Assembly (NCBI GenBank): GCA_035504095.1
Contig: DATJSN010000021.1
Span: forward strand, 1 to 54,475
Length of the DNA stretch: 54,475 nt
Direction: 5' to 3'
Source of the DNA: DATJSN01 sp035504095
GTDB lineage: Bacteria; Planctomycetota; Phycisphaerae; WQYP01
Part shown: in pieces, positions 9,201-17,625 of the stretch
How positions within the stretch are numbered: position 1 is the first letter of the stretch
How the letters are laid out: each line of letters opens with the position of its first letter
The notes under the pieces: generated by a model
Seen by the model: only the letters and a program-made list of their open reading frames with translations
The model's database searches: none
Told to the model about the DNA's origin: nothing
Made by a program: the position numbers and the translations under genes

Positions 9201-10956
9201 TTTACAATTGGCGCAGAATTGGCCAAAAAGTTTTAACGTGCTTTTGTGGTTGTCGGACCGCGATACAAATGCCGCCGATCAACAATGGCTCCAGGCGCTC
9301 ATGGCGCGGACGTTGGCCGGTCTGGGACGATGGGATGACGCGCTGACTGTGGCCCAGCGCGGTCTAAGGAGCGATCCAAAATTTTCCTGGGATACGCCTG
9401 AGGGTCGCACCAATTTTCAGGCCCTCTGCACCTGGATACGCAACATCGCACCGCCGGGTTCGTTGGCTCAGTTGGCGCACCTGGATTATTATTTCAACAA
9501 TTCTCCGAATGGATTTCCGAGTAATTTGCCGCCTGAGCCCGGTTCCTTGCTGGCGCCGGTCGAATCTGACCCTGCTTTTAACCGCTTCGATCATTTTCTG
9601 GTTGGTGAAAACCATGGTGACTCTTGTCAGGTAACGCAATTTAAGGCGAATCCCGCCGGTAAAGAGTGGACCGTGGATATTTCCGGCGCGCGGCAGGTCG
9701 TGTTGCTGGGTTCAACCCAGACCCAGAATATATTTACCGATGGTCAATCTGTCTTCTCATTATCTGTAAAGGATGGTTCACGTCTCTGGACCGGCTCGCT
9801 TGATCCGGTAACCGCAGGCGTGCAGCCGGTTTATCAGTTGCCGCCGTACATGTTCGCTAATAATGGTTTAAATAATGATTTAGGCGGTGCCGTGCCGGTC
9901 GCCCAGCAGCAGGTCGTTATTGAAGGACCGGTTGCCGTTAGCGATACTGATGATCAACAAGCTCAGTCCGGCTCACTGACTCCGCAGCAATTTCAGGCGC
10001 AATATCGCCTTTGGCGTTTCGGCCATGACCTGGGACCAACTTCGTTTCGGCTGCTGCAACTGTTTCCCGGGTCGCTCCTGGCGATTGCTTCTGATAAAGC
10101 AATGTTGATGAACACCACCGATGGCAAGCCGATCTGGTCGGCCCCGATGGTCGATCCCGAATTAGCCACAGTTACGAGTGTGTGCCGTGTGGGCGATGCT
10201 TTTGCCCTGGCAGTTAACGCACCATTTTCCCAAATATTGATGCTGGATGCGGCGACCGGCCGGTTGATCGGTAAAATTTCGCTTCAGGTTCAAGACGGCT
10301 GCCTATGGATGCAGAGTGGCCCGGCGGGCATGCTTTACCTTTCCGGAACTCGTGCGGTACTCGCTTATGATCCATCGCGCAGTCTGGATGCTCCGGTTTG
10401 GGCGCGACGCGATGTTAATGAATCTTTCCCCACCGCGACACAATTAACATTGGATGGCTTAATCACGCCCACCGCGCACGGTTTGCGTTGCCTGGATCAG
10501 GCCAACGGGCAGGTTCGCTGGGAGCAGGCCAATCTACCCGGAGACAATGTAACCACCGGCAACCCGAACCTGCACACCGCCGTAAACGGCGACACCATTG
10601 TGATTATGACGCCGACCAATTTCCTCGCCTATCAGACCCATACGGGCCAGATAAACTGGAATGCAGATTTGGCATCCGGTGATACGCCGCCCCTGGTCTC
10701 CATGCGCGTGGGAGACCCGGATATCGCGCTGATTGCAACGGGGCCGCTGGGACAAACACCCAATGTGATGTATCTGTATCTGATTAATCAGGCGGATCAG
10801 CAGGGCCAGCTGGACAATGGCTCGATCGTTTATTCCCACCAGATTATTCGTTACGCCGGCGATCCAAGCGGTCCGATCATCAACAACTGGATGATTGTCG
10901 ATACCGGCATTGTTTTTGAAGTCGACAACAACGTTTGGTTCCTTTATGAGCAGTAA
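6280..10956 (+). CDS. Giant exported double PQQ-like beta-propeller/TPR protein
   Basis: A 1558-residue protein starting with a signal or anchor helix (residues about 19-40, ending SQALV). Order of parts: TPR-like helices about 70-250; a first PQQ-like (BamB-type) propeller about 270-740 with repeated blade motifs such as VACLDATTGRQIWTVD, LVRLDAQTGGLKWNRF and VDADTGRINWIRF; a second helical TPR region about 760-1060; a second propeller about 1090-1558 with blades such as VFSLSVKDGSRLWTG, AMLMNTTDGKPIWSA and FLAYQTHTGQINWNA. Such blades usually form scaffolds and need not bind PQQ; no dehydrogenase residues are seen. It is probably periplasmic and may build or scan an envelope complex. The next gene is a polytopic membrane protein in the same direction. 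Confidence 0.88.
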   Translation: MQRVSSLIIELIHPVRRFRAVALICATAAIFMAYPQSQALVVSIVGPMQPALSGNETSTTFSRVHVDDSFAAGDLLRTAAHLVQSGHLEDAIRTYQDAADRYGYNVIESSDGSYISVRQAVWQTLLTIPEVQQGLYDQMYGIQAARAIAQAQQSGSQTSVKEACEKYFPSTAAAEALENIAGLQFENGDFASAAQTWLSLLDHPAEQKQQPALLDHAALAAWLAGESDLAIGLKQQLEADFPDARGVIDGRNVNYVEHLKSAFVPAVWTQQEQDASDWPVFGGNFSRNRAADAAAVPGAVMWSQGLDTLATPDFGVASTDNGDWQQRIQQLNNVFTQGADENEDTAPQGSSQISPILFSYPTCRDDVLYLNLIDHIEALDIASGFKLWEYPSNWSFEPQQSLDNITSLIAQMDHYSCTLSGSRLYAVISVHDEKYRQLWPMFGNYGNLPGSSVACLDATTGRQIWTVDAASLGAGPTGSIVWPVCAPLVSGSSVYLVMAAVEINSGQTYMYLVRLDAQTGGLKWNRFLCTISGPVYGCSPLDLIPAMADGVIYICTGQGANMAVDADTGRINWIRFTPGAAAALGAGNWGQPQRQLPWKINPPIVWSDLVIEYENVANSASHIYIYDRWTGRLIHSLECDNLDNAFLTVGVLDNHLLTVGERLDAVDLETGRVDWRSPNIGDAGDLSARPFLTRENVYLPLNSGVLLINAHNGTSGQLYHWPNDQLHLAGEPGNLLVSAHQLVVLNDHSAVGYAKWDDALSYLESRIAESPEAPEPYLVLAEVAFGSQHIDLSQSMMEKAVTFAAGGAAGGIMHDRVFDAAMHLGSILATNYAKRSAAMFYFQQAGRIAASPAQQVQWRISMAELNLAMSDHDAALKLLEEILCDPVLRQAPLDQNDSMLMAGPVAENIIAQEIIHVWGREAYTTFETAAAALLAQAQQPAISLDAQANLYRKIVDDYPNSMAAITAARQLATDLQLAQNWPKSFNVLLWLSDRDTNAADQQWLQALMARTLAGLGRWDDALTVAQRGLRSDPKFSWDTPEGRTNFQALCTWIRNIAPPGSLAQLAHLDYYFNNSPNGFPSNLPPEPGSLLAPVESDPAFNRFDHFLVGENHGDSCQVTQFKANPAGKEWTVDISGARQVVLLGSTQTQNIFTDGQSVFSLSVKDGSRLWTGSLDPVTAGVQPVYQLPPYMFANNGLNNDLGGAVPVAQQQVVIEGPVAVSDTDDQQAQSGSLTPQQFQAQYRLWRFGHDLGPTSFRLLQLFPGSLLAIASDKAMLMNTTDGKPIWSAPMVDPELATVTSVCRVGDAFALAVNAPFSQILMLDAATGRLIGKISLQVQDGCLWMQSGPAGMLYLSGTRAVLAYDPSRSLDAPVWARRDVNESFPTATQLTLDGLITPTAHGLRCLDQANGQVRWEQANLPGDNVTTGNPNLHTAVNGDTIVIMTPTNFLAYQTHTGQINWNADLASGDTPPLVSMRVGDPDIALIATGPLGQTPNVMYLYLINQADQQGQLDNGSIVYSHQIIRYAGDPSGPIINNWMIVDTGIVFEVDNNVWFLYEQ

Positions 10957-11017
10957 GTGCGTTGAACGGTTATGATTCGTATTCAGGGTTTGCTCGCATG
11001 CCGCTTCATTTTCATTG

Positions 11018-11026
11018 AGAGCCTCT
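11018..11026 (-). promoter_or_regulatory. AGAGGCTCT motif, site 3
   Basis: AGAGCCTCT on the plus strand, inside TTGAGAGCCTCTGAA, lies 20 bases before the ATG at 11046. It is inverted relative to that gene. Confidence 0.35.
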
Positions 11027-11045
11027 GAATTTTGGAAATGGTCGC

Positions 11046-12071
11046 ATGACGGAAAATGTGCCACAGCCAACAGAAGCCGCCGCTGCCGGCCAGAGTCCGC
11101 AGCCGGTTATTCACGAACGTACACATTCATTTACCGGAATCATGTTGCGCGAATTGCGGTACCTCGCCGCCATGCTTGTGACGGGAATGATTTTTTTCTG
11201 GATCGCCGGCAAAGTTCTCCCTTCGCCGGATGTATATGGCTCCGCCGTGCTGGCGCAGGGGCCGGCGGCGGGTTTTTCTTCTGAATTGGCCATGCTTGTC
11301 GGCTTGTTCGTCTGCATTCTCATAGGCTTGTGGATCACATTTCCTGATACGCCGCATGCGGGGCTGTTTTGCACGACGGTCGGATTAATCGGTACGGCGG
11401 TCTATTGGGGAAAAACCCAGGAATTATTTCTCGCTTATACGCGATTTAGTAACCCCAATGCCGCTTCCGCCTGCCGGGTTCTGGCGGTGCAGGATTTGTT
11501 CTGGATATTTTTTGTCCTGGCCGGCGAACTTTTCACGACGGTGTTGTCGCGCTGGTTTTCCGATCGGATGAATTGGCCGGAACTTTTGGGGCTTAGCTGG
11601 CCGGGCGGAAATGAACTGGCGCCATACCCGCGCTGTGCTGCGGCGCTGACCTGGGGCCGCCAGGCGCGGGGCCGCTGGTGGGTGGGTGATCTTGTCGCGG
11701 ACGTCGCCGGCTTGCTGATTACCGGCGCCGTAGCGATGGGTCTGCTTTATATTCTTCTGCAGTCGCAGTTGCCCGGTCAGGTCATTTTCGCCTTGTTTGC
11801 GGCGTTCGCGGCGGGAGCGTTTCTCGCCGGTTTGATCGTCCCTGGGGCCAGCAACTGGGCAATTTGGGTCGCGGTTCCCGCAGTTGCCGGTCTGGGATAT
11901 CTGATCGCGGCCAATCATTCGCCGGAATATCCGGGCCAGGCTTCCTTTTTCCTTGCCCGGGCATTGCCGATCTATTATGCCTCTGCCGGTTGGGCCGGGG
12001 CTATCATTGGATTTTATTCCGCCATCCGGATTCATTACGGAACGCGGCTTGATGGGCAATCTGCATCCTGA
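11046..12071 (+). CDS. Polytopic membrane protein of unknown function
   Basis: A 341-residue protein with a polar, Pro/Ala-rich cytoplasmic N-terminus of about 30 residues and then roughly eight hydrophobic helices (first at about 38-58, last at about 310-328). A polar loop, SWPGGNELAPYPRCAAALTWGRQARGRWWVGD, lies between helices 4 and 5. No transporter or enzyme motif is recognised. It lies between the giant propeller gene and the heme-sensor kinase, both in the same direction with 89-bp and 74-bp gaps, so the three may act together. Confidence 0.8.
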   Translation: MTENVPQPTEAAAAGQSPQPVIHERTHSFTGIMLRELRYLAAMLVTGMIFFWIAGKVLPSPDVYGSAVLAQGPAAGFSSELAMLVGLFVCILIGLWITFPDTPHAGLFCTTVGLIGTAVYWGKTQELFLAYTRFSNPNAASACRVLAVQDLFWIFFVLAGELFTTVLSRWFSDRMNWPELLGLSWPGGNELAPYPRCAAALTWGRQARGRWWVGDLVADVAGLLITGAVAMGLLYILLQSQLPGQVIFALFAAFAAGAFLAGLIVPGASNWAIWVAVPAVAGLGYLIAANHSPEYPGQASFFLARALPIYYASAGWAGAIIGFYSAIRIHYGTRLDGQSAS

Positions 12072-12145
12072 CTTCGATCCGTTCGTGGTGCGGACCTGCG
12101 GCTCGGGAATTATTTTTTAGACACCGCCTATTAAAATAGTTTTGC

Positions 12146-13840
12146 ATGGCCAAAAAGGAACTTACCATCTCGCTGGCGGCCAAATGCCAGTTGCTATTTG
12201 GATTCGCCGTACTGGTCATTATCATCGGCGCACTGGCGGTTCCCTGGCTGCGCATGGAGCAGCTTGCGGGCCGTGAGCCGGTATACGGAGCCCGGATCGC
12301 CGCCGACATGGCGCTGCGCTGGCTGCATTCAAATGCTGCAATCCGTCCGGGTTCTATTTCGGGAAGTCTGAGCTTTGATCCAAAACTTTGGAATCGCAGC
12401 AGTCTGGCAAATTTAAATTACCCGCCGCCGGTTGTCGTGCCGTTGGCAGCGCCGGGGGTCTCTCCGGCAAACGCCGATCCAATTACCGTTCAAGCGGTAA
12501 ACATTTTTTCGACCGATCCAATGAGCAATGAATATGGCGTGGTCGCCAACGTTTTCAGCCGGGAGCCGGTGTATCAATATGCCGCTCCGGTTCGCGCGTC
12601 GCAGAATTGCCTGACGTGTCATGGAGAATGGAACAGTTTTTACTCGGCTGCTTATAAGCAGCTTCCAGTTGCCGCTCTTGCCGCCTCAGCGCCCACAACC
12701 GGGCCATCCACACGACCCGCCAACGCCCAGGATGAGTTTCTTGCCGTTTTGCATCCGCTGGTGGCGGTGGTCCGTGTAGATATGCCGGTACACCAGGATC
12801 AGGAGCAGCTTCTGATCAATCGTCTGGTCATTATTGTTTCCGGCCTTATCGGCGGTTGTCTGGCGATCGTGGTTTTTTATCTGATTACCACTCGATTAAT
12901 TCTCCAGCCGGTGCGCGTACTGCGGAACACAGCGGAAAAAGTGGCCCAGGGAGATTTGAATATCCGTTCGGCCATTTCCACCGGAGACGAATTTCAGCAG
13001 CTCTCAGATACGTTCAACGCCATGCTGGTGACGCTGAAAACTTCGCATGATCAGCTTGAAGCAACCAATCGCAGCCTCGATTACCGGGTGGGCGAACTCT
13101 CGCAGCGCAATATCGATTTGTATCAGGACAACAGGTTGAAGACGGAATTTCTCACCAACGTAAGCCATGAATTGCGCACGCCGTTGAATGCCATCATCGG
13201 ATTCGCCGACTTGCTCGCCGGCAATGATGCGGTTTCCCAGGACCAGCGCATGGCCCGTTACGTGGAAAATATCCGCGTAAGCGCCCGGCAACTGCTCGAC
13301 CTGATCAACGATTTATTGGATCTGGCCAAAATCGAAGCAGGCAAGCTGGTTCTTCGTGCTGAGCGGATCAATGTTCCGGATGTGTGCGAATCGCTGATTA
13401 ATTTCATGAAACCGCTGGCTCAGAAAAAGAACATTGACTTAACCCTGATTGTGGATGGGACGATTCCGCTGATTACCACCGATCCGGCGCGATTCCAGCA
13501 GATTCTTTATAACTTTCTTTCCAACGCGGTTAAGTTCACCCCGCAAGGCGGCCAGGTGCGCATCACCGTCGCGCTGGCCGATGAGGAAATGATTCGTGTG
13601 TCTGTAACCGACACTGGTCCAGGCATCGCTCCGGAACATCACAAGGAGATATTCGAAAAATTCCGCCAGCTTGACGCTTCGGTGACGCGCCAGCACGGCG
13701 GCACGGGATTAGGGCTGACCATCAGCAAAGAACTCGCCGAAATGCTTGGCGGGCGTCTTGAACTTGTAAGTGTCGTGGGCCAGGGCACTACCTTCAGCCT
13801 CATTATGCCGCTGAAGCCTTCTGTTAAAACGCCGTCGTAA
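12146..13840 (+). CDS. Membrane histidine kinase with periplasmic c-type heme (DUF3365-like) sensor
   Basis: A 564-residue sensor kinase. Helix 1 is at about residues 14-34. The periplasmic sensor, about 35-225, has NCLTCHGEW with Cys155, Cys158 and His159, a c-type heme attachment motif typical of DUF3365/Tll0287-like sensors. Helix 2, about 227-252, leads into HAMP, then HisKA with the phosphate-accepting His341 in NVSHELRTPLNAIIG. The HATPase domain shows an N box (LYNFLSNAVKFTP), G1 (VTDTGPGIAPE) and G2 (HGGTGLGLTISKELAEMLGG). It probably reports redox state or a gas ligand through heme. No response regulator is adjacent, so it is an orphan in this window. The next gene is convergent. Confidence 0.92.
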   Translation: MAKKELTISLAAKCQLLFGFAVLVIIIGALAVPWLRMEQLAGREPVYGARIAADMALRWLHSNAAIRPGSISGSLSFDPKLWNRSSLANLNYPPPVVVPLAAPGVSPANADPITVQAVNIFSTDPMSNEYGVVANVFSREPVYQYAAPVRASQNCLTCHGEWNSFYSAAYKQLPVAALAASAPTTGPSTRPANAQDEFLAVLHPLVAVVRVDMPVHQDQEQLLINRLVIIVSGLIGGCLAIVVFYLITTRLILQPVRVLRNTAEKVAQGDLNIRSAISTGDEFQQLSDTFNAMLVTLKTSHDQLEATNRSLDYRVGELSQRNIDLYQDNRLKTEFLTNVSHELRTPLNAIIGFADLLAGNDAVSQDQRMARYVENIRVSARQLLDLINDLLDLAKIEAGKLVLRAERINVPDVCESLINFMKPLAQKKNIDLTLIVDGTIPLITTDPARFQQILYNFLSNAVKFTPQGGQVRITVALADEEMIRVSVTDTGPGIAPEHHKEIFEKFRQLDASVTRQHGGTGLGLTISKELAEMLGGRLELVSVVGQGTTFSLIMPLKPSVKTPS

Positions 13841-13858
13841 GCGATCAATAAATTGAGC

Positions 13859-14404
13859 TTATTTGGCTGCCGGCGCCGGTGCGACAAAATCAAAATCCTG
13901 CGGCGCACCCACGTTGGAACCGGGCAGGGTGATATATAAATTTCTGGCACCGGGATTGGGTTTCTGAAAAGTCAGAATGTCCGACAGTGCCTGGCCGGCA
14001 TTAATGTTCGCCGTGTCCGCGGCAGCTCCAAAAACTGTAAATCCTTCCGGCGGCGGTGTTTGGGGGTATTGCGCGCCCTGATCGTCCTGAACGGTTGCTC
14101 CGGTCAGACCGGTTATGTCGCCGCGCCAGGTTTGATAGCTGAGCTGCCGGCCGGTTTGGTTGATGATCTGAACTTTAATCACAAGCTGCTGATCCGGACT
14201 TTGCGAAAAATATCCACCGAAACGTTCCAGGCGCACATTTTCCACCAGCACTGAAACAATCTGAACTTCGATGCCATTCTGAGTGATGGGTTTGTTGGAT
14301 GCCGTGAAATTGCCGGCGGGCTGAGCAAAGCTGACCGCAGTTGGAAATGTTGCTGAAATAGTAATGGTCAAAAAAAACGTGGGTAATATTTGCAACAAAC
14401 GCAT
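13859..14404 (-). CDS. Secreted DUF4352-like Ig-fold protein
   Basis: A 181-residue exported protein. I chose the ATG at 14404 because GGAGG lies six bases upstream and a standard signal peptide follows (MRLLQILPTFFLTITISA...SFA). The mature part looks like one beta-sandwich domain: ITQNGIEVQIVSVLVENVRL, then QQLVIKVQIINQTGRQLSYQTW, then LSDILTFQKPNPGARNLYITLPG. This pattern of DUF4352-type telomeric-repeat-like proteins is known from family lore only. It is followed by FDFVAPAPAAK. A ligand role is possible but cannot be shown. Confidence 0.78.
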   Translation of the reverse strand: MRLLQILPTFFLTITISATFPTAVSFAQPAGNFTASNKPITQNGIEVQIVSVLVENVRLERFGGYFSQSPDQQLVIKVQIINQTGRQLSYQTWRGDITGLTGATVQDDQGAQYPQTPPPEGFTVFGAAADTANINAGQALSDILTFQKPNPGARNLYITLPGSNVGAPQDFDFVAPAPAAK

Positions 14405-14559
14405 ATGATTCCTCCGAATTGAAAGGCTTGCACAGCATAGCGAGATTTTGAAAATCAAGGAAGGAATAATTTAAAACCATGGCTCGTGCAATAAGGCCGC
14501 ATGACCAACGTTTTCTCGACAGGCTTTTTCTGCCGATGTTCGCAACCGGAGGACGAAAC

Positions 14560-15717
14560 TTGAAACAATCAAAAAGCTGGAAAATCTGGATTTGTTTACT
14601 GCTGGCGATAACAGGATTGCTGAATCTAACGGTGTCAGGTGTTCGTGCCGACGATTTCTGGGGTCCCTGGCCTATAGGCGATTCACCGGAAGCGGTCGGC
14701 AAATTGTTGCTCGAGAATTATCTGAATCGAATCCCTGAACCAAAGGGAGCAGGGCAGGACGCGACGACACAGCCCGTAGCGGTGCCTAAAAGAGCCGGTT
14801 ATCCGGAAGCTTGTATGGTTTACGGTTCGCTGCGGTTTTCCGCGGCAATCGGTGATCAGGCCGCCATCGATAAAATAGTCAACTGGTATTCAGCCCTGCT
14901 GACCCCGGCGGTCAGGACCATCATGCCCAACCCGAAAAATGAAGACGCATCGGTTTCAGGAATCATCCCTCTGCAAATATACATCCAGACCGGCGATAAG
15001 GGATATTTACCGGTAGGCCTTAAACCGGCGGACAATGAATGGGCCAATCCATTGCCCAGCGGCCTGAGTCCCCAGACGCGTTTCTGGATCGACGACATGT
15101 TCATGATCACCTCTTTGCAGCTTGAAGCTTACCGGGCTACGCACGAACAAAAATATCTCGACCGGGCCGCTCAGGAAATGTCGGCATATATCGACAAACT
15201 CCAGCAGCCAAACGGCTTGTTTTTTCACGGTGAATATGGGCACGTATTCTGGGGCCGGGGCAACGGCTGGATGGCCGCGGGAATGACTGAAATGTTGCTA
15301 ACTATGCCGGAGGATTATCCGTCGCGACCGAAGATACTGGCTGCGTACAAAAAAATGATGGCGGGGCTGCTTAAATATCAAACCCCGGACGGCATGTGGC
15401 TGCAGCTTATAGACAATCATCCATCATTTGCCGATTTGCCGGACTGGCCGGAAAGTTCCTGTACGGCGATGTTCACATTCGCCATGGCGGTCGGAGTTCG
15501 TCATGGCTGGATCGACGCGGCAACATACAAAGACGCGGTAAAAAAGGGCTGGATCGCGCTTTGCGGTAATATAGACGCGAAAGGAAACCTGGAGCATATC
15601 TGCGTTGGAACCAACCAGAATGCCAATCCAAAGTATTATCTGCAGCGTCAACAGGAAACGGGCAACGAGCACGGACAGGCCGCGGCCATTTGGGCCGCCT
15701 GGGCGCTGTTAAATTAA
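14560..15717 (+). CDS. Exported GH88/GH105-type unsaturated glycosyl hydrolase
   Basis: A 385-residue protein in the (alpha/alpha)6-barrel family of GH88 and GH105 (unsaturated rhamnogalacturonyl or glucuronyl hydrolases). These cleave the unsaturated uronic acid left by polysaccharide lyases. Visible family marks: RFWIDDMFMITSLQLEAYRATHEQKYLDRA, then GHVFWGRGNGWMAAGMTEMLL and ESSCTAMFTFAMAVGVRHGWID, then NEHGQAAAIWA at the end. The TTG at 14560 is preferred because GGAGG lies seven bases upstream and a signal peptide starts there (MKQSKSWKIWICLLLAITG). An ATG at 14479 in the same frame is the alternative. It carries a DATTQPVAV linker after the signal peptide. Confidence 0.82.
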   Translation: MKQSKSWKIWICLLLAITGLLNLTVSGVRADDFWGPWPIGDSPEAVGKLLLENYLNRIPEPKGAGQDATTQPVAVPKRAGYPEACMVYGSLRFSAAIGDQAAIDKIVNWYSALLTPAVRTIMPNPKNEDASVSGIIPLQIYIQTGDKGYLPVGLKPADNEWANPLPSGLSPQTRFWIDDMFMITSLQLEAYRATHEQKYLDRAAQEMSAYIDKLQQPNGLFFHGEYGHVFWGRGNGWMAAGMTEMLLTMPEDYPSRPKILAAYKKMMAGLLKYQTPDGMWLQLIDNHPSFADLPDWPESSCTAMFTFAMAVGVRHGWIDAATYKDAVKKGWIALCGNIDAKGNLEHICVGTNQNANPKYYLQRQQETGNEHGQAAAIWAAWALLN

Positions 15718-15761
15718 AACTGATTTCAAATATTTCTGTGGGAGAGACTCTACGTTTTTTT

Positions 15762-17501
15762 TCATTTTGGTGCGGCGGCAGGCGCACCGCTTTGTTTTTG
15801 CAGCGATATCAGCCAGGCATTGGCGCGAAAAACAGTTCCATCTTCCGCACGCATGGATCGAGCAATACCTTCGGCGGCGTCATTTAATTCCTGCTGCGTA
15901 TTGGCCAATTGAAACAGACGTGTAAATACATTCTGGGCATCCTGGCCTCGATCCGCCATCAGAAGCAAATTCCCATAAGCAACATAGTCGTAAAATTTAC
16001 CACTAACTGTGGATTGGGCGTTCCATTTGCCAATCGCAGTGTTATAGAGCGTCTGATCGATCTGTACGGACTGAAGCATGGAGGCCGATTGGGACGGTGG
16101 CGCGTTTCCCGCGACGACATCAGCTTCAGTCTGATTTGATGAATTGGCATTACCGGCTCCTGACCCGCTCTGCTCGGCTCGGAACGCCTGGGCGATTTGG
16201 AGATCATCAGGATGGTAGGCCGCCAGACATTGGGCCACAAGATCAACCGCATCATTGGTCTTTTGCATATTGCAGACGTTGTAGTAACTTTTGGCGGCAT
16301 CAAGGGCTTCCTGTGGCTTATTCAGGGCTAATAATGCCTTGATACGCCAAGGCATGCATGAGGTGATATTGGTGATATTGGGCTGGGCCAATGATCCATT
16401 CAAAGCGGCATCGGCGGCAGCTTGGAATTGTTGGTCTTTGATTAACGCCGATAGCCAACTATTACCCAAATTCCTGGGAACATGGCCGCCAGTGATCCAG
16501 AAGTCGATTTGTCCGATGGCCTGATTAATCTGCTGAGGATTGCCGCTGCTAAGCTCGTTGGTAACGACCTGATCGGCCTGTTTGTTATCCCGTGGGGCAA
16601 AGACGATAGTCGGCGGTGTGGCGGGCGTGGGCTGGGGATTCTTCTTCTCCAGCGCCGCCAGCCAGGCATTGGCTCTAATCGGCGTTCCATCCTCGGCACG
16701 CATGCATCGGGCAAGGCTTTGTGCGGCATATTCTGTTTCGTCAGGGCTTTCGGCCAGATACTGGTAGAGATTGTTAAATACCTTTTGGGCATCTTGTGTC
16801 CGATCGGACATCAAGAGTAAATTCCCATAGGCGACATAATCGTAAAATTTGCCGCTCATCAAAGACTGTGAATTCCATTTATCAATTGCATCGTTATAAA
16901 CCATTGAATCAATTTCAACGGAATTAAGGACGGAAGTTGAATCGTTTGTCCCCTCCGCTGAATTATTCTGCTGGTTTCGAAATGTGACGACAATCTGGAG
17001 ATTATTGGGATTACAGACCGTCAGGCACTGCGCCACAAGTTCGGTCGCTTCACCAATATGCTGCGCGTCGCAGACGTTATAGAAACTTTTGGCGTTTTGG
17101 AGTGCTTCCTGGGATTTACCCAATGCCAATAAAGCCCTGATGCGCCAAGGCATGCACAGGGAAATATTGGGGATATTGGGCTGTGCTGTGGATGCGTTTA
17201 AGGCGATGTCCGCCGCATCCTGATAACGCTGTTGGCTGACCAATGTAGGCAACCATTGCTGGCCCAGTTGCGGCGGCGTCTGGCCGCCGGAGGAAATCCA
17301 GAATTTGATTTGTCCAATTGCCTGATCGATTTGCTTTGGGTTATCACTATTGAGTTCATCGGTAACGGTTCGAATGGTTTGTTTGGTCACTTTGGGAACA
17401 AAATTCTGGGCCGTAGTTGTTTGTGTATCGCCCCATACTTGACCAACAAACACAAATATAAATAATGCAAAACACAGAAAATTATAATAACGCTTCAACA
17501 T
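15762..17501 (-). CDS. Exported TPR-like protein with two long tandem repeats
   Basis: A 579-residue exported protein with a signal peptide ending near VWG. Two units of about 245 residues make it up. Each runs from QIDQAIGQIKFWISSGG or QINQAIGQIDFWITGGH through CMPWRIRALLALGKSQEAL or CMPWRIKALLALNKPQEAL, and GKFYDYVAYGNLLLM, to ARCMRAEDGTPIRANAWLA or ARSMRAEDGTVFRANAWLI. The helical pattern is TPR-like. It is the last gene of the minus-strand cluster, 124 bp after the secreted protein before it. A truncated copy of its start sits at 20503-20879, which shows the gene was once duplicated. It may be a scaffold; there is no enzyme motif. Confidence 0.8.
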   Translation of the reverse strand: MLKRYYNFLCFALFIFVFVGQVWGDTQTTTAQNFVPKVTKQTIRTVTDELNSDNPKQIDQAIGQIKFWISSGGQTPPQLGQQWLPTLVSQQRYQDAADIALNASTAQPNIPNISLCMPWRIRALLALGKSQEALQNAKSFYNVCDAQHIGEATELVAQCLTVCNPNNLQIVVTFRNQQNNSAEGTNDSTSVLNSVEIDSMVYNDAIDKWNSQSLMSGKFYDYVAYGNLLLMSDRTQDAQKVFNNLYQYLAESPDETEYAAQSLARCMRAEDGTPIRANAWLAALEKKNPQPTPATPPTIVFAPRDNKQADQVVTNELSSGNPQQINQAIGQIDFWITGGHVPRNLGNSWLSALIKDQQFQAAADAALNGSLAQPNITNITSCMPWRIKALLALNKPQEALDAAKSYYNVCNMQKTNDAVDLVAQCLAAYHPDDLQIAQAFRAEQSGSGAGNANSSNQTEADVVAGNAPPSQSASMLQSVQIDQTLYNTAIGKWNAQSTVSGKFYDYVAYGNLLLMADRGQDAQNVFTRLFQLANTQQELNDAAEGIARSMRAEDGTVFRANAWLISLQKQSGAPAAAPK

Positions 17502-17625
17502 ATAAATTATTTTTCAATTAATAGTAAAATTTGAAGACATATATTCTAACAGAAATTGATATAGTAGCTAGTGCATCATAGATACTCGCAGAAAACCATT
17601 TTTATTTTTCGGAAATTTTCTCGCT

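Noticed and set aside
11424..12059. 211-codon minus-strand open frame opposite the membrane protein gene
   Set aside because: Composition (Arg, Gln, Pro rich) is typical of a mirror frame; the plus-strand frame has clear membrane helices.
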